Shown in pieces: positions 21,725 to 33,372 of a stretch of 64,000 nt of DNA; the first letter of the stretch is position 1, and the number at the start of each line of letters is the position of its first letter. The position numbers were made by a program, and so were the translations under genes. The stretch is taken from contig NAVB01000216.1 of the NCBI GenBank assembly GCA_002179805.1, forward strand, positions 1 through 64,000, given 5' to 3'. The notes below the pieces were generated by a model that saw only the letters and a list, made by a program, of their open reading frames with translations, did not search any database and was not told where the DNA came from. This DNA is from Acanthamoeba lenticulata. Its lineage: Eukaryota; Discosea; Longamoebia; Acanthamoebidae.

Positions 21725-23677
21725 TCAAACCGAGGGTGGCTTGCAACCTCGATAGTCAACCGACAGGGCCGGGTCCAGCGTACGAATGATAGCCTCGATC
21801 ATGGGTCGATAGCGCAAGTCCACCTCTCTGACCAAGTTATCAGTCAGTGTATGTGAGATTTCGCGTTTGCGAAGCGGTGTTGGAGTCGTACCTGCGCGCC
21901 GCCACCGGCAGCTCTGCGTAAGCCAACCACAGGCACCGCCCGCACTCTGTGACATCCTTGCTGCAGCCTGAGCACGTGCGCGAGCCCTTTTCATTCATGA
22001 AATACTCGCTATTGAGTACGCAGCGACAGCATCGCCACTCGTCGTCGAGTCCACCCTCGCTCTGGGCGTCGCTTTTTTCATTCTTCTCTTCGCTTTCGCT
22101 GCCGGCATCGGCTGCCGCGGGTTGTGGTGTTGGTTCAACGTCAAAGGCCACTTCGTATTCCCAATCCTCCACGTTTTGAGTGCCGTTCCCCTGCCTTCGT
22201 CGAACGACCATGGCAACGCGCTTGCCGTTGTACAGCGCCAGGTTGGTGTTGCAGGCTGTCAACTCTGACGCGTCGCTGGCATATGGGGCGCGCAAAGCTG
22301 CATCCACCACAGGGGCGCGTAAGCTGGGCAGACAGGGCAAAGTCACAAGCCAATACCAGGTGGGGGGGGGGTACTTAAGCGAGCGAGGCGTGGCCCCGCC
22401 GGAGCCAGCCCGTTGTAATGATAAAGCTCGCAGTCCAGCGGCTCTGTCCAAATGGGCCAAACGATTAGCCCAAGCCCTTTGATAAAAAGGCAAAGAGAGC
22501 GCCCGGGACCGCACCTCCCGACTTCTGTCTTTGTCGGAGCCGCTCGACGAGGTCACGGTCACGCGGCCCCGCGAACAGCAGCGTGTAGTGGTCGTGGCCA
22601 AGCAACAGCCAGATGGGACAGGCCGGATACTTGAGCGCGTCGGCCACGCTCCAGAAGCTCGAGCCATAGACGCGCTCCTCCATCTCGGCATAGGCCAGGA
22701 ACCCGACCGGTGCCGCCCTGTCTGTGTGGTTCACGTTTGGCTCCTGTGGAGGCGCGGACTGGCCAGTCGGGCCGGTGAACAGCTGGTGTGGAGGCTCATC
22801 GGCATCGGGAAACGCGCAGCCGTAGAGGCACAGGTTGACCAGCGCTTGGCTGCACCCGGTCACGATCAGCGTCGACGACAGCGTGTGCTGTGTATAATAG
22901 AAGCGGCTCCAAGTCAGGCGGACAAGGCAAGGCGAGACAAGGATGGGGAAATACAGTTGACGAGCTAGCGCTGGGTCCAGCCAAGTCGCGTCGCACTTGC
23001 GCTGCGCCGCGCGTGAGGACCAAGCTGTAGATGAGGCTCACCAGCGCGCCGGGTCCGAGCAGGAGCTCGTTGGCTCCCGCATGGAGCGCAGAGAACGCTT
23101 CATCGGGCGTGTCGAACCGAAGCTCGCGCAAGTGGAGCGACACTTCGTCAGTGGCGGCCACCCAGAGCGGCGGCCCGCCCCGGGACCACGATGAGGGCCG
23201 CCATGAGACGTGCGACGGCGGACGGACGAAGAAGACCAGTCGTATGGGCGAAGTGGCGAGGGGTCGGGCCTGGCACAACATCTGGTGGACCGCACGGACA
23301 AGCGCCTCACGCATCCGCTCCTGGTCCCTCAACAGCGCCAACGGGTCGTCGGTTGCGCCCGCGGGCTGTGGCTGTGTGCACGACATCGTGGGAAAGAGCA
23401 AAAAGCGGAGTAGCAGGGCGTGAACGGCAGCCAAGACGCCACAAGGCCCGTTCTGGGCCTGCACGAAGGCCAACGGGAGGGGGTGGCCTCGGTCGGGTGC
23501 TGCATTGTGGAGACTTTCGGTAGACCCCAGCTCATCTGGAATCGTATGTAGAGCAAATGACTGGTCGCACCAGAGGCCCAGAAAGTCCTCAAACTCTTCT
23601 TCCTCATTCAACAGCGGCCAAACAGTGCGGCCTGCCTCTTCCTGCTCATGTGCGCTGACTGGCACAGCGTACTGCAT
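21725..23677 (-). CDS. MINDY-family deubiquitinase with zinc finger
   Basis: This is a predicted K48-linkage-preferring deubiquitinase of the MINDY-3/MINDY-4 (FAM188) type. The start is ATG at 23677. The catalytic Cys block is FVQAQNGPCGVLAAVHALLL (Gln and Cys both present, about 23470-23410). ATDEVSLHLRELRFDTPDEA and LVSLIYSLVLTRG follow, then FLAYAEMEERVYGSSFWSV and the catalytic His in WLLLGHDHYTLLF (about 22595). Downstream, about 22060-21940, is WRCCRCVLNSEYF followed by RTCSGC, a WxCxxC...CxxC zinc finger resembling RanBP2 type. The C-terminus MIEAIIRTLDPALSVDYRG then KPPSV matches the conserved end of the family. Several introns interrupt it, including one carrying a C tract (22361-22372 on the plus strand). 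Chain preference is known of the family, not seen here. Confidence 0.85.
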
Positions 23678-23867
23678 GGTTTTGTTTTATTTTAGTTTTC
23701 CATTTCATGTAATTAATGTTATTTTCCTCACATGACGTCAGCAAAGAGAAGCACTTCGCGCTTTGCCTTCATTTTGTGTCCCTGGCGCTGTTGTCTGTGT
23801 TTCGGAGCCAACGGCAACTGCAGCTGGTACCAGAAGACCAAGGCAGCCGCAGTAGATAAAGGAGGTA

Positions 23868-26421
23868 ATGTCGAGTCGTCCCACGTTCGGCAGAGGAGGC
23901 GGAGGCAGCCCCTACTCTCCCACTCAGAGTCGTCCTCGCGGACCGCTGCCCCCAACGCCCTTCTCCCCGAAACAGACTCCTTCTCCCACCTTCTCTTCGA
24001 CTTCTCCTGGAGCGGCAAACGGCGAGCGGTTTAACACGCCCCCCGCCTCCTGGAGCAGACGACAAGGAACTCCAAACGATGCGATTTTGAGCAGCAAGAG
24101 TAAGGCTGAACCGAACAGCTACTCGTCTCACACTTACCCGAGCTCCGCCCCAGCCCCAGCCCCCTCCAAGATCAGAGACCTCGCCTCCCGATTCGAATCC
24201 TCGCCCTCTGCATCTTCTTCTACGCGGGGCGCCCCCCCGCCCCGTCCTGGAGCCTCCCTGCCTGAACCGCCTCTCCCTTCCTCTTCAACTTCCTCTTCCT
24301 CTCCGTCCTCGTCTCCTTTACCGTCGCCATCTTCTCCATATTCACCAGCAACCCCTGCTACACGATCGACTACAGTCTTCGCGCCCGTGGTCGGGGAACG
24401 TACTGCGCCCGCGCCCGTCATAGAAGGTTCGTCGATACGCGCCCAGCTGAAGAACTCCCGCTCCAACGTCAACAGCCAACCCGACCGAACCGCCGCCATA
24501 AGCTTGCCCGTGCCCTACTCGCCTCAGCCTACTTCTCCTACGTTGGTGTCAGAAGAGGTCGTCGTGCCTGTAGAGCCCGAGCCTGAACCTCCACATGAGC
24601 CTGAACCCGAGCTTCAGCCCGAGCCTGAGCTTCAACCTGAGTCTGAAGGCCAGGCGAGTGATGTGGTCTGCTCGCTGTGCGACCACGTCTTTGCCTTCCC
24701 GACCAGCCAGGCCTGTCCCATGTGCGGCGAGCCCTATGCTGCGGCAGACGAGGAGGAAGAGGAGGAACAGGGCCCGCGGCAGGTCGAGTGTTCGCTGTGC
24801 GACCAGCCCTACGAGTACCCGACGCTCACCGAGTGCCCCATGTGCGGCGAGGCCTACGGCGCTCCGCCCGACGAGCCCGCGCCCGCGCCCGCCGCTGGCG
24901 CCGACGGCACGCCGCCCCCCGGGTCCATCACGGCCATGCTCCTCCAGCTCCAGCAGAGCGTCCAGCAGCAACAGGAGCCGCAGCAGGCTGCGACGGATGA
25001 TGGGGAGGACGAGCTCGCCGCGGCGGCTGGCGGAGCGACGCAGCGGCCCAAGAGCATCGACGAAGAGGCCAAGCGGCTGGTCCGGTGCGGCCACTGCAGC
25101 CACACCTACGAGTACCCGACCTTCAACTTTTGCGACAACTGCGGCCACCCGTCGTCCAACGCGTCGCTGCGCCTATCCCAAATCCGGCGGCAGACGTGGG
25201 CCCGGCAGTCGAGCAGCGGCAGCCGCCACTCGACCCAGATCGGCTCCACCGTGCTGGACCACATGCTCAACTCGGCCTTAGCCTCTGCCGCCTCCGCGGC
25301 CGCTGGCACCACGCCCTTGGCGGTGCCCGGCGCCGACCCGGCCTCGACCTCGGCTGGCAACTCGACCGGCGCGGGCCAGGCGCTGCGGTTCTGCCCGGCC
25401 TGCGGGACGGCGACCGACGGTACCGGCATGCAAAAGTTCTGCGGCATGTGCGGCAAGTCGTTCCTGGGCGATGAGCCCGCCCTGCCGCCGGAGCCGCCGC
25501 TGAGCCCGACCACGTCGACCCGAGGCCACGAGACGGGCGAGCGCGAGAAGCACAAGAAGAAGAACAAGAGCTGGGGCAAGAAGACGTCGTACAGGACCTA
25601 CTTCACCGAGGTCAGTTCGTCGCCGCTCACAGCCCGCGTCAAGAAATTCTCGTCCAAGCGACTCGCGGGCCGCGACGACAAGAGCTCGCGCACGATTGAG
25701 ATGAAGTCTGACTGGTGCGTTTCACACATCATCCCCGTCCCTCTAGACACCACACTTTACTGAATCCTCAACCGCAGGCATCACACGGTCGCCGCGTCGC
25801 TCCCGTCGACGCCCGACGCCATCACGGCCTACAAGCAGATGGTGCGGCTCCTTCTCGTGTGTTGTGTGTTCTCGCCAGTTCGTACGATCTCACGTGATGA
25901 ACTGAACTGAATCCAAACAGATGATCGCCAAGTACGAGGCCCAGCAGAAGGAGAACGTGTTCATTCGAAGCAACTCGCGGCGCGGTTCCACGGAGTTGCG
26001 TCCGGGCCTGGACCTCGAGGACGCGTCCGCCGGCGGAGCACCGCTGTCCCCGCGGGGCGGCGCTGGCCGAATTCCGCAAATGCCGCTCTCGCCTCGCGGG
26101 GCCTACGCGTCGACCTCCTACAGGGCGGTCTCGCCCTCGGCCAGCCCGGTGTCGCCGCCGCCAACGAACCTGATGTCGTCGGTCTCGTCCCTCGCACCAC
26201 CGATCGCCGTTGGGCACCAGGAAATCGACGCCCAGATCGATGCCGTCCTGACCGAGCTCAATCTGGCCAAGTACGGGACGGTGTTTGCGCAAGAGGAGAT
26301 CAACTACGATGCCTTCCTGCTGCTCGAGGCCGACGATCTACTCCAGATGGGCATCCCCATCGGTCCGCGCAAGCTCATCTTGGCCAAGATCCGCGAGCTC
26401 CACCACCAGCAGGCCGTTTGA
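23868..26421 (+). CDS. multi-zinc-ribbon SAM-domain protein
   Basis: The ATG at 23868 opens a long Pro/Ser-rich disordered N-terminus (about 220 aa) with a Glu-Pro repeat (EPEPPHEPEPELQPEPEL). Four zinc-ribbon knuckles follow: CSLCDHVFAFPT..CPMCG, CSLCDQPYEYPT..CPMCG, CGHCSHTYEYPT..CDNCG and CPACGTATDGTG..CGMCG. A basic stretch (KHKKKNKSWGKKTS) precedes an intron (GTGCGTTTCAC donor after TGACTG, about 25715; acceptor near 25775) and another about 25842-25920. The C-terminal exon carries a Ser/Pro region and a SAM domain (IDAVLTELNLAKYGTVFAQE, then LQMGIPIGPRKLILAKI). SAM domains oligomerise or bind partners, so a scaffold role is likely. No catalytic motif was found and I do not recognise a named homologue. 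Confidence 0.8.
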
Positions 26422-26769
26422 TACCACCAGCAACAGCTTGCCCTACAGGTTTTTTATATGTACAAAACAAGAACAAGAATCAACAAGGTTCAGCTTTCAG
26501 CGTGTGTGGGGATCATGTGGCAACCAAGCAACAATGGTCGACACAAATTAATATCAATTATTTTGGCGTGAATTAATTCATTTTGGAGCTCTGGCGTCCT
26601 TGTGCCTGAACGCCAGAGCGAGGAAGGAGGCCAAGTGCCTCAACCAGAACGATCGGCCCTGAACCACTGACCAAGCCCTCTCTCGAGGTGAACGCTTTGA
26701 AGAAGAAGAAAGCTTCAACGTTGAGGCCCGCAAGAACAAATAGGTGATTAGTGGAGATTCTTCGCCAAG
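26422..26769. other. intergenic, divergence-free spacer between two + genes
   Basis: This AT-rich spacer between the SAM gene stop and the RhoGAP gene start presumably contains the 3' UTR of the first and the promoter and 5' UTR of the second. No recognisable RNA gene or repeat is present, and short minus-strand frames here do not resemble coding sequence. Confidence 0.5.
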
Positions 26770-29700
26770 ATGTTGAACAGAGGAGGTAAATTGAAGGAGG
26801 ACAGCATGGAGGGCATCTGGGACGAGAAGCCTGAGAAGCTTCTGGGCGTGGGTACGCATTTTCCACCTTTTTCATCACCGAGAAGATCTTCTTCCCCAGT
26901 GCTCTACCTCTGTATCCCAGCTTGTTGTCAGTCAACCTTCAGCTCTACGACGCCAACTACGATTTCAGGCACGAAGAGAAAGATTAACCAACGTGGTTGG
27001 GGTGGGTGAATAATCTAGTGGTGTCGGCGTCTCTACCGGGCGTAAAGGAAGAGATCTACACATGCCAGGTGACCAAGAAGGTAGCCCTCAAGAAGAAGAC
27101 CAAGGAGTGGGAGAAGTTCGTCACCAAGGAGTCCAGCTGGCCGCAATTCTTCTTCGCGTATGTCTCCCTCAAGCACACTACTCGCTCAGACAAACAAGTA
27201 TTTTTTTCTTTTGTATTAAAACAGTAGAAACTAATTGTAAACTTGTTTTGCAACTGCAGTGTCCCGGACAGCAGCAACTTGGAGCTCACCATCACCGACA
27301 AAAGCGGCAAAATCGCGTACGTATGATTGCTAGCAGTCCCATTTGCGCCGCGCTTAAGACGAGGAGAAAAGTCTGGGCAACTCTTGTCACTGACATTGAT
27401 TCTGGGGCGCAGGGGCACGTACGAGATCAAGGTCGACGACCTCAAGCAGGACACTGTGGTGGCTGGCGAGTATGAACTCCAGGTGAGCGACAAGAAGAAG
27501 AAAAAGGCCGGAGAGAGCGAGGATCCCCAGGGCAAGGTCGAAGTCCGTGTCTACTACTCCCTCCTCATGGTATGTCTATCCTTCGTCGTTTTCGTTCTTC
27601 GTGTTCGTTCTTTCCCCAGCTTGGTATTTCAGGAATTCACGCTTCGTGCCTCGTTCACAGGAATCGCGTCCGCCGGGTCCTGGTCCGCACATCTACAACT
27701 ACACGGACTGCATCGGCCAGATCAAGACCGGCGACCTCGTCGTCTACTCAGGCACCGGTATGTCCCCTGGCCTCTTCGTTCATGCTTCTCCACCGAGTTG
27801 TTCAACGGTTCAAACGGCTGCAATGTCGTGTCCACGGCCGCGGTTATCCACAGGCGTGCTGTCGGCGGCCTGCCAGCTGATCACCAACACGCCCTACAGC
27901 CACGTGGGCCTCGCCGTCTACCTGCCCAACAAGTGGACGCAGGAGCAGGAGCTCTACATCGTCGAGCTCACCAAGAACTTCAACCGGTTCGTCTTCTTCA
28001 GAGTCATCCCCATGACGAAGAAGAAGGTCTATGCTGGCGCTGAAGCTTGAGGCGCGGGGTTGATGGCGGCGCGCGCAGATTCCAGGACGCCTTCAAGGAG
28101 ACGGCCGATTCCGGAATCAACATCTTCCGCTTCAAGGAGCGGGTGCATCAGTACCATGGCAACTCGCCCGTCTGGTGGGTGCCCCTCAAGGAGCCCCTCA
28201 ACGCGGCCCATCAGCAGGTCCTCATCGACTGGCTCTGGAAAATGCACCGAGGTTCGTTTTTTTTTTCTTTTATTAAAATACAATCAACAATTTTAAATAA
28301 ATAAAACACAATAATAAATATAAAAAGAATTTAAAAAATGTATTAATTCCAAGGAGTGCAGGTGACCAGGCCATCGAGGACAATATTCCGCCCATTTCGG
28401 TGAGCCGGATGACCGAGTTCCTGACCTCACGTTTCAAGATCACCGTTAGCTACGACGTCATGCTCGACTTTTACTCGCCGGCCTTTGCCTACAAGGCCCT
28501 CGGGTACCCATCCACCACCACGCACTCTAGTCCCGCCTCCAGCCCAGGCCCAGGCTGATGGTGAGGGACGACGATGACAGGCTGGCGGGCGCCCTCGAGG
28601 AGGACATGAGCAAGTACTCGGAGGGCATCTTTGCCAGCGACGTCGTCAAAATGCCCTGCTTCGGCGCTCCCGTTCAGATCCGAGCCAAGGTTGATGACGC
28701 CCGCCTGCTGGGCGCCCCGCAGAGCTCCCCCCTCTCTGCAGGCTTTGCCGCCGCCGCGGGTTCGTCAACATTCCTCCTTTTTTTTCTTCTTCTTTTTTCA
28801 CATTCATCTCATTTTCGTTTCATTTTCTTTTAAATACAGCCAATAAAGATGCCGCCCGCAAGTCGGGTTCGATCGACGGCCTCCCGGTGCCGGACTTGAA
28901 CCGCCCGCGTGGCGGCACCTCCATCAACGGGGCCAAGCCCGCTGGCAGCCCGGCCCCGTCGCTCGCGGCGCCCTCGGGCGTGGTGGCCTCGCCCGTCTCG
29001 CTGGTCGGCGCCCCGAGGCGGCCGCAGCCGGCGGTCCCGCCGCGCGGCGCCGCGCCGGCCATCCTCCACACGGCCATCGGCACGCCGGGCATCGCCGGCG
29101 CCGCCGCTGCGGCCGCCAGTGCGGCGCGCAACCGGCCGCCGTCCCAGACCTTGGCCTGTACGTGACGCCCGACAGCCTTGGCTTGCGTTGTTGCGTCTTT
29201 CTCATGGTCTTTGCCCTGTGCAGCGCCGGTGTCGGCCATCCTGTCGTCCAACTCGCCCTCCAACTCGTCGGCCAGCGTGGCGACGAAGCCCAGCCTGGGC
29301 TCGGCCAAGACACTGGCCGCGCCGCCGCCGCTGGTGGCGCCCTCGGCCCCGCTGCCGACCTTCACTCCGGCTCCGGCACCGGCGCCGCTCGAGAGCCGCG
29401 AGAAGCGGCGCGAGAAGATGATGACCCTTTCGCGCAAGTTTGGCACTTCGCGACTGGCCGTCTCCAGCCTCGGCATCGAGGGCGACTTCAACTCGGACGA
29501 AAAGGCCGAAAACGCCGTACGCTTTTCGCTTTCATTCTTCTCTTTCGCGTTTTGTGGGCTCAGATTTCGTTTTCGTTCTTTGTCGTCCGGGGGGGGGGAA
29601 CTTAGATCGACGCCATTGTGGCCAAGATGAGGGCGCCCGGCGGTATTCCGATGGCCGACATCAACTACCAGGGCAAGAACTACTCCAAGTGCTTCCTGGG

Positions 29701-30778
29701 CTGCGACGCCGTTGACTGGATGATCAAGAACAAGGTCGCCACCACGCGCGAGCAGGCGGTCGAGCTGGCCAACGAGATTCTCGTCACCGGCCGCCTCTAC
29801 CATCTCTCCCGCCGCATGGCCTTTATCGACGGCATGGAGATCTACAGATTCGAGGTTCGCATTCCACACAAGCTTCTTCCCTGCGTTCCACGCATTCCAC
29901 AGGCTGACGTGTGTGGAATGGGACGGGCTTGGGGCAGATCGACGACGTGGAGAAGGCGACGAGCGACAAGATCCCCAACGTGTTCCAGGCCTCGCTCGAG
30001 AGCATCATGCGGCGCCAGCGCATGGCCACGCCCGACGCGCGCGTGCCCAAGATCATGGAGGTCCTGATCGACGCCATGATGAACCTTCACGGTACGGCCC
30101 TCCCCCTTTGGAATGTCAAGCATGCCGGTCGTCTCACACGGGCAATGGCGTGTGGAATGCGTGGCTCGTGGGTAATGATGACAGCCACGGAAACGGAGGG
30201 CATCTTCCGAGTACCGACGTCGCTGGCCGAGCTCGAGATGCTGCGCAAGCAGTTCAACACGGGCGATTACGCCTGCGCGGCCATGCGGGACGCTCACCTG
30301 CCGGCGTGCCTCCTCAAGCTCTGGCTCCGCGACCTCTCCGAGGCGCTCATCCCCGACTACTACTAGTACGTCCGTCATGTTGTTGTTGATGAGGATGAGG
30401 ATGATGTTGACGGCGACAATGATGGGGAACAGCACGAACGCGCTGTACTGCGAGACGTCGGAGGACAGGCAGCGGCTGCTCAAGTCGCTGCCGGAGGAGA
30501 ACCAGAACGTGATCGCGCGCCTGTTCGAGCTGGTCTACACGCTGTCCAAGCACGCGGCCGTGACCAAGATGGACCTCAACAACCTGGCCATGGTCTTCTC
30601 GCCCTGCTTCCTCCGCTGCCCCGCGACGGACCCGCTCGTGGTGATGGAGAACCTGCCGCGCGAGGGCATGTTCGTCCGCGGCTCCTTTGGCGACTACTGC
30701 AAGGCCCGCGACGCCGCCGGAGGCGAGCCTGACGCCGTCGCCGCCGGGCCGGCCGAGGACCAGCAGGTCGAGGCTTGA
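26770..30778 (+). CDS. C2 / papain-like / DEP / RhoGAP multidomain protein
   Basis: One gene with many introns encodes four modules. A C2-like domain lies at about 26.9-27.57 kb (VNLQLYDANYDF, NLVVSASLPGVKEE, LELTITDKSGKIA, GTYEIKVDDL). A YiiX/C92-type permuted papain-like fold lies at about 27.66-28.75 kb (GQIKTGDLVVYSGTG, NTPYSHVGLAVYLP with the conserved His, SYDVMLDFYSPAFAYKAL). The position where these enzymes carry FCSELV here reads IFASDVV, with Ala in place of Cys. A Pro/Ala/Ser linker leads to a DEP domain at 29.6-29.85 kb (CFLGCDAVDWMIKNKVATTR) and RhoGAP at 29.94-30.72 kb (TEGIFRVPTSLAEL with the Arg finger, then LARLFEL-like and NNLAMVFSPCFLR blocks). The stop is at 30776-30778. 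It probably inactivates a Rho/Rac GTPase at membranes. The first two introns are unresolved. Confidence 0.82.
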
Positions 30779-30854
30779 ATGTGACGTTGGTTGGTGTTGG
30801 AGTTAGCGTTTTTATCTTTTTTAAAAATGAAACAATAAAACAGACCTCAAAAGG

Positions 30855-32357
30855 TTACGACAAACATGCTCGTGGTGATGTTGGGGACGTTGAAGAGGCA
30901 ACGAGACGGTCGTGGATGGCCTGGAGGGCGCGTGCCGCCGGCAGGGGCAGGGCGATGGAGTCCTCGTCCCCGCGAGCCACGTCGCTTTCCCACACGTTCA
31001 CGCGGATGAGCGTGGCCGGGTTCTTGCGGTTGATGGAGAGCACAAACTCGCTGTTGTAGCGCACTGCGCGGTCGTGTGGTTCAGTCACGAAAGCCACAGT
31101 CTGCGCCATGTCGCTGTGGCAGGTACCTCTTGGGATGGCCTTGCCCGCCCCGAGTTCGATGATGGCCAACGCCGTCTTGTTGGTCTTGATCCCATCCAGC
31201 CAACGCTCGTACCGCTTCTGCTGCTCGCGCGTGCGCCAGGCAAGCCACTCGCCATCTCCAAACACTGCGCTGGCTCGAGGTCAACGTGCTGCACTTCGTC
31301 GCGTGGCTTGTGGGGAAGGGGAAGGAGCGGCGACAACGCACTGAGCACGTTGGGGCGGGCGAGGCTCTTGCACTTGGGGCACGAGGGAAGCGGAGGCGCA
31401 GCCACAAGGCGAGCCTCATCGACTTTCACTTCAACGCCCTCTGCGGACCAGATGTCCCGCGAGCAAACCGACGTGCACTGCAGGTGGTGCAGCGACCCGT
31501 GGCACTCGACCACTTTGTCTTCGTCGAATCCAGCCTTCTGAAACTGGTGACAAAGGAAAATCAGAATAAAAAAAATCATGTACAATTTTATTTATTATTA
31601 TTATTATTATTCTATTTTAAACTAGTTTAAAATAGAATAAAAGGAATGGCGCGCACCTGACCATCAACGTTGGAGGTGTAGATAAAGTAGTTATCGCCTT
31701 TGCTCTTCACCAGATCGCGGAGGAGGCCGAACCCAACGTGTGGCGTGGTTTCCCGATAGAGGTGGAGCCTGTGGCCGAAGAAGCCCCAAGCTGGTGTGAC
31801 GCACATGAGCACATCCTGGGCGTGTCCCAATTAACTGTGGGACGGGGCACGTCCGTACCGAGTTTGGGGTCCATGCTGAACCACATGGGGTTGGACATAT
31901 CTTCAAATGGGATGCCCTTGGCCGCCAATGCAGGGTAAGCCCGCCAGAAGCCTTCTCACGCCCAAGAACGATCCAATCATCAGCAGTCCATCTTGGGAGG
32001 AGCTGGCATTCTCGGGGAGGTGCACCTTCGGGTCCCCGAAAATCAGGAAGGCCAGAGTCCACCCTGCACAAACAGACAGCCAACTCCTATTACACGAAAG
32101 CGCCGCCACCACCGCCGAGAAGAAGGAGAACTCACCCCATGCCTGCATGTGCGCGTGAGGTCAGGCGAGGTCACAGACGCGTCTGCATGAGCGGCGGCCT
32201 TACCTGCTCCTGCTCCAATTAAGATAGCGTCCGCCTTTCGGATGGCTTCAGCCGCTCTGTCCAAGCTGGCGCGATGTGCGTTCTCATCTGGCTGCGTCGT
32301 GAGCCCTTTGTAGGGGAAGTTGTGGGGGGGGGGGTTCAGCGCATGCTGTGTAGCCAT
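30855..32357 (-). CDS. Sir2-family NAD-dependent deacylase (sirtuin)
   Basis: The start is ATG at 32357. The Rossmann motif is ILIGAGAGMGVDSGLPDFRG, assembled across three exons including a 7-nt microexon (32136-32142). Downstream are FIYTSNVDGQ (NAD/substrate pocket), an ECHGSLHHLQC segment with the catalytic His, and a zinc site formed by CTSVC and CPKC in exon 31.58-31.35 kb. The C-terminal part has IIELGAGKAIPR and INRKNPATLIRVN, matching the second NAD-binding region. The protein ends RACLS with TAA at 30855-30857. Introns carry AT-rich sequence (31555-31660). The domain arrangement is full length. The subclass is unclear, and deacetylase rather than other deacylase activity is assumed. 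Confidence 0.9.
32136..32142 (-). other. 7-nt microexon of the sirtuin gene
   Basis: On the minus strand the exon GCATGGG is flanked by a CAG acceptor (32143-32145) and a GTGAG donor (32131-32135). Joining exon 1 (ending GGAGCAGGAGCAG) to GCATGGG and then to GGTGGACTCTGGC restores GAGAGMGVDSGLPDF, the invariant sirtuin NAD loop. Without it the frame and the motif are lost. Confidence 0.85.
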
Positions 32358-32551
32358 GGGGAGATGGGCCTATACCCTTCCAACACTGCACTGTTGGTTG
32401 CTTCAAAATATGTGAAGCGCTCCACACACCAACCTTGCCCACAACACGAGTTGCGTGCTGTCGCATGGTGTGGCACAGAAGATACTTTGTTTTCTATTTT
32501 TATTTTTATTTTTTGGGATAAAAAATAAACGAAAATCGATTATTTCGGCCG

Positions 32552-33281
32552 TCAGCACAACAAGCATGTTTGCCAGGATAGAGTCGTGCAGGTGCCAGAG
32601 ACGGCCTCTCCCTCTAAGGCCCATGGACCTGCAGGCTCGCCCAGTAACTGCAGATGCACTGGCTCAACGCCAGAGAGCAAAGCAGGCGTGAACGTCTGGC
32701 CGTGGAGCCGCTTCCCCTTGTGTACTGACACAGAACGTATGTCATTCAAGTGCCTCTCGTCCTGGGGGTCTGGGCGCGTACGTACTGATCGTGAGCCGAT
32801 CTTGCTGAATCGCGAAAAGGCTGCTCAGACGCTGGCGCAACTCGGCAAGCGAGCTGTCTCGCTTGATGGGGATGCCGCAGTACCGCTGTCGCCCATAACG
32901 CACTTCCAACTGCACTCGTAGCAATCAACATAGTGTAGTTGAAGGTAGCAGAGGAGAACGTACAACTGCCGATGCTCTCGGGCCTTGCTCGAGGTTGCTG
33001 TGAACAACCTACAACACGCTACTACATAAGAGCCAGACCGAAACACGCCTGAATGGAGGACAAACCTTGATGATCTGGCGGCACAATGGGCACTCTTTGT
33101 GCTGTTGGAGGTGCACAACAAGACACCTCCCTGGTCCGGCGTGTCAGTTACGGGCCAGGCTCGCAAGATGCAGTGGGGGCGCACCGCAAAAGGGATGACG
33201 GCAACAAGCAGGAGAGAACACGTCTTCTTTGGTTCGTGGCAGGTCTTCAAGACAAATTGGACACCGTTCTTCCTCCTCCAT
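32552..33281 (-). CDS. RING-finger E3 with ubiquitin-like region
   Basis: The start is ATG at 33281. The first two exons build a RING finger, CPICLEDLP...CCRHPFCG joined to RCLVVHLQQHKECPLCRQII. The join removes GTGCGCCCCC...GACCAG. Later exons encode LEVRYGRQRYCGIPIKRDSS and LAELRQRLSSLFAIQQDRLT, which look like a ubiquitin-like beta-grasp start, then RHLNDIRSVSVHKGKRLHGQ and VHLQLLGEPAG. The stop TGA is at 32552-32554. A short RING plus Ubl protein would be a ubiquitin ligase, but its partner is unknown. The RING is firm and the Ubl call is tentative. Confidence 0.72.
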
Positions 33282-33372
33282 GTTGACTGAGATTCAAAGC
33301 ACAGATGCTGTTTGTTCTCTTTTTTTCTCAATTTTCTTTTCTTTAGTGCATTTTATGTTTTGTTTTTAGGCC

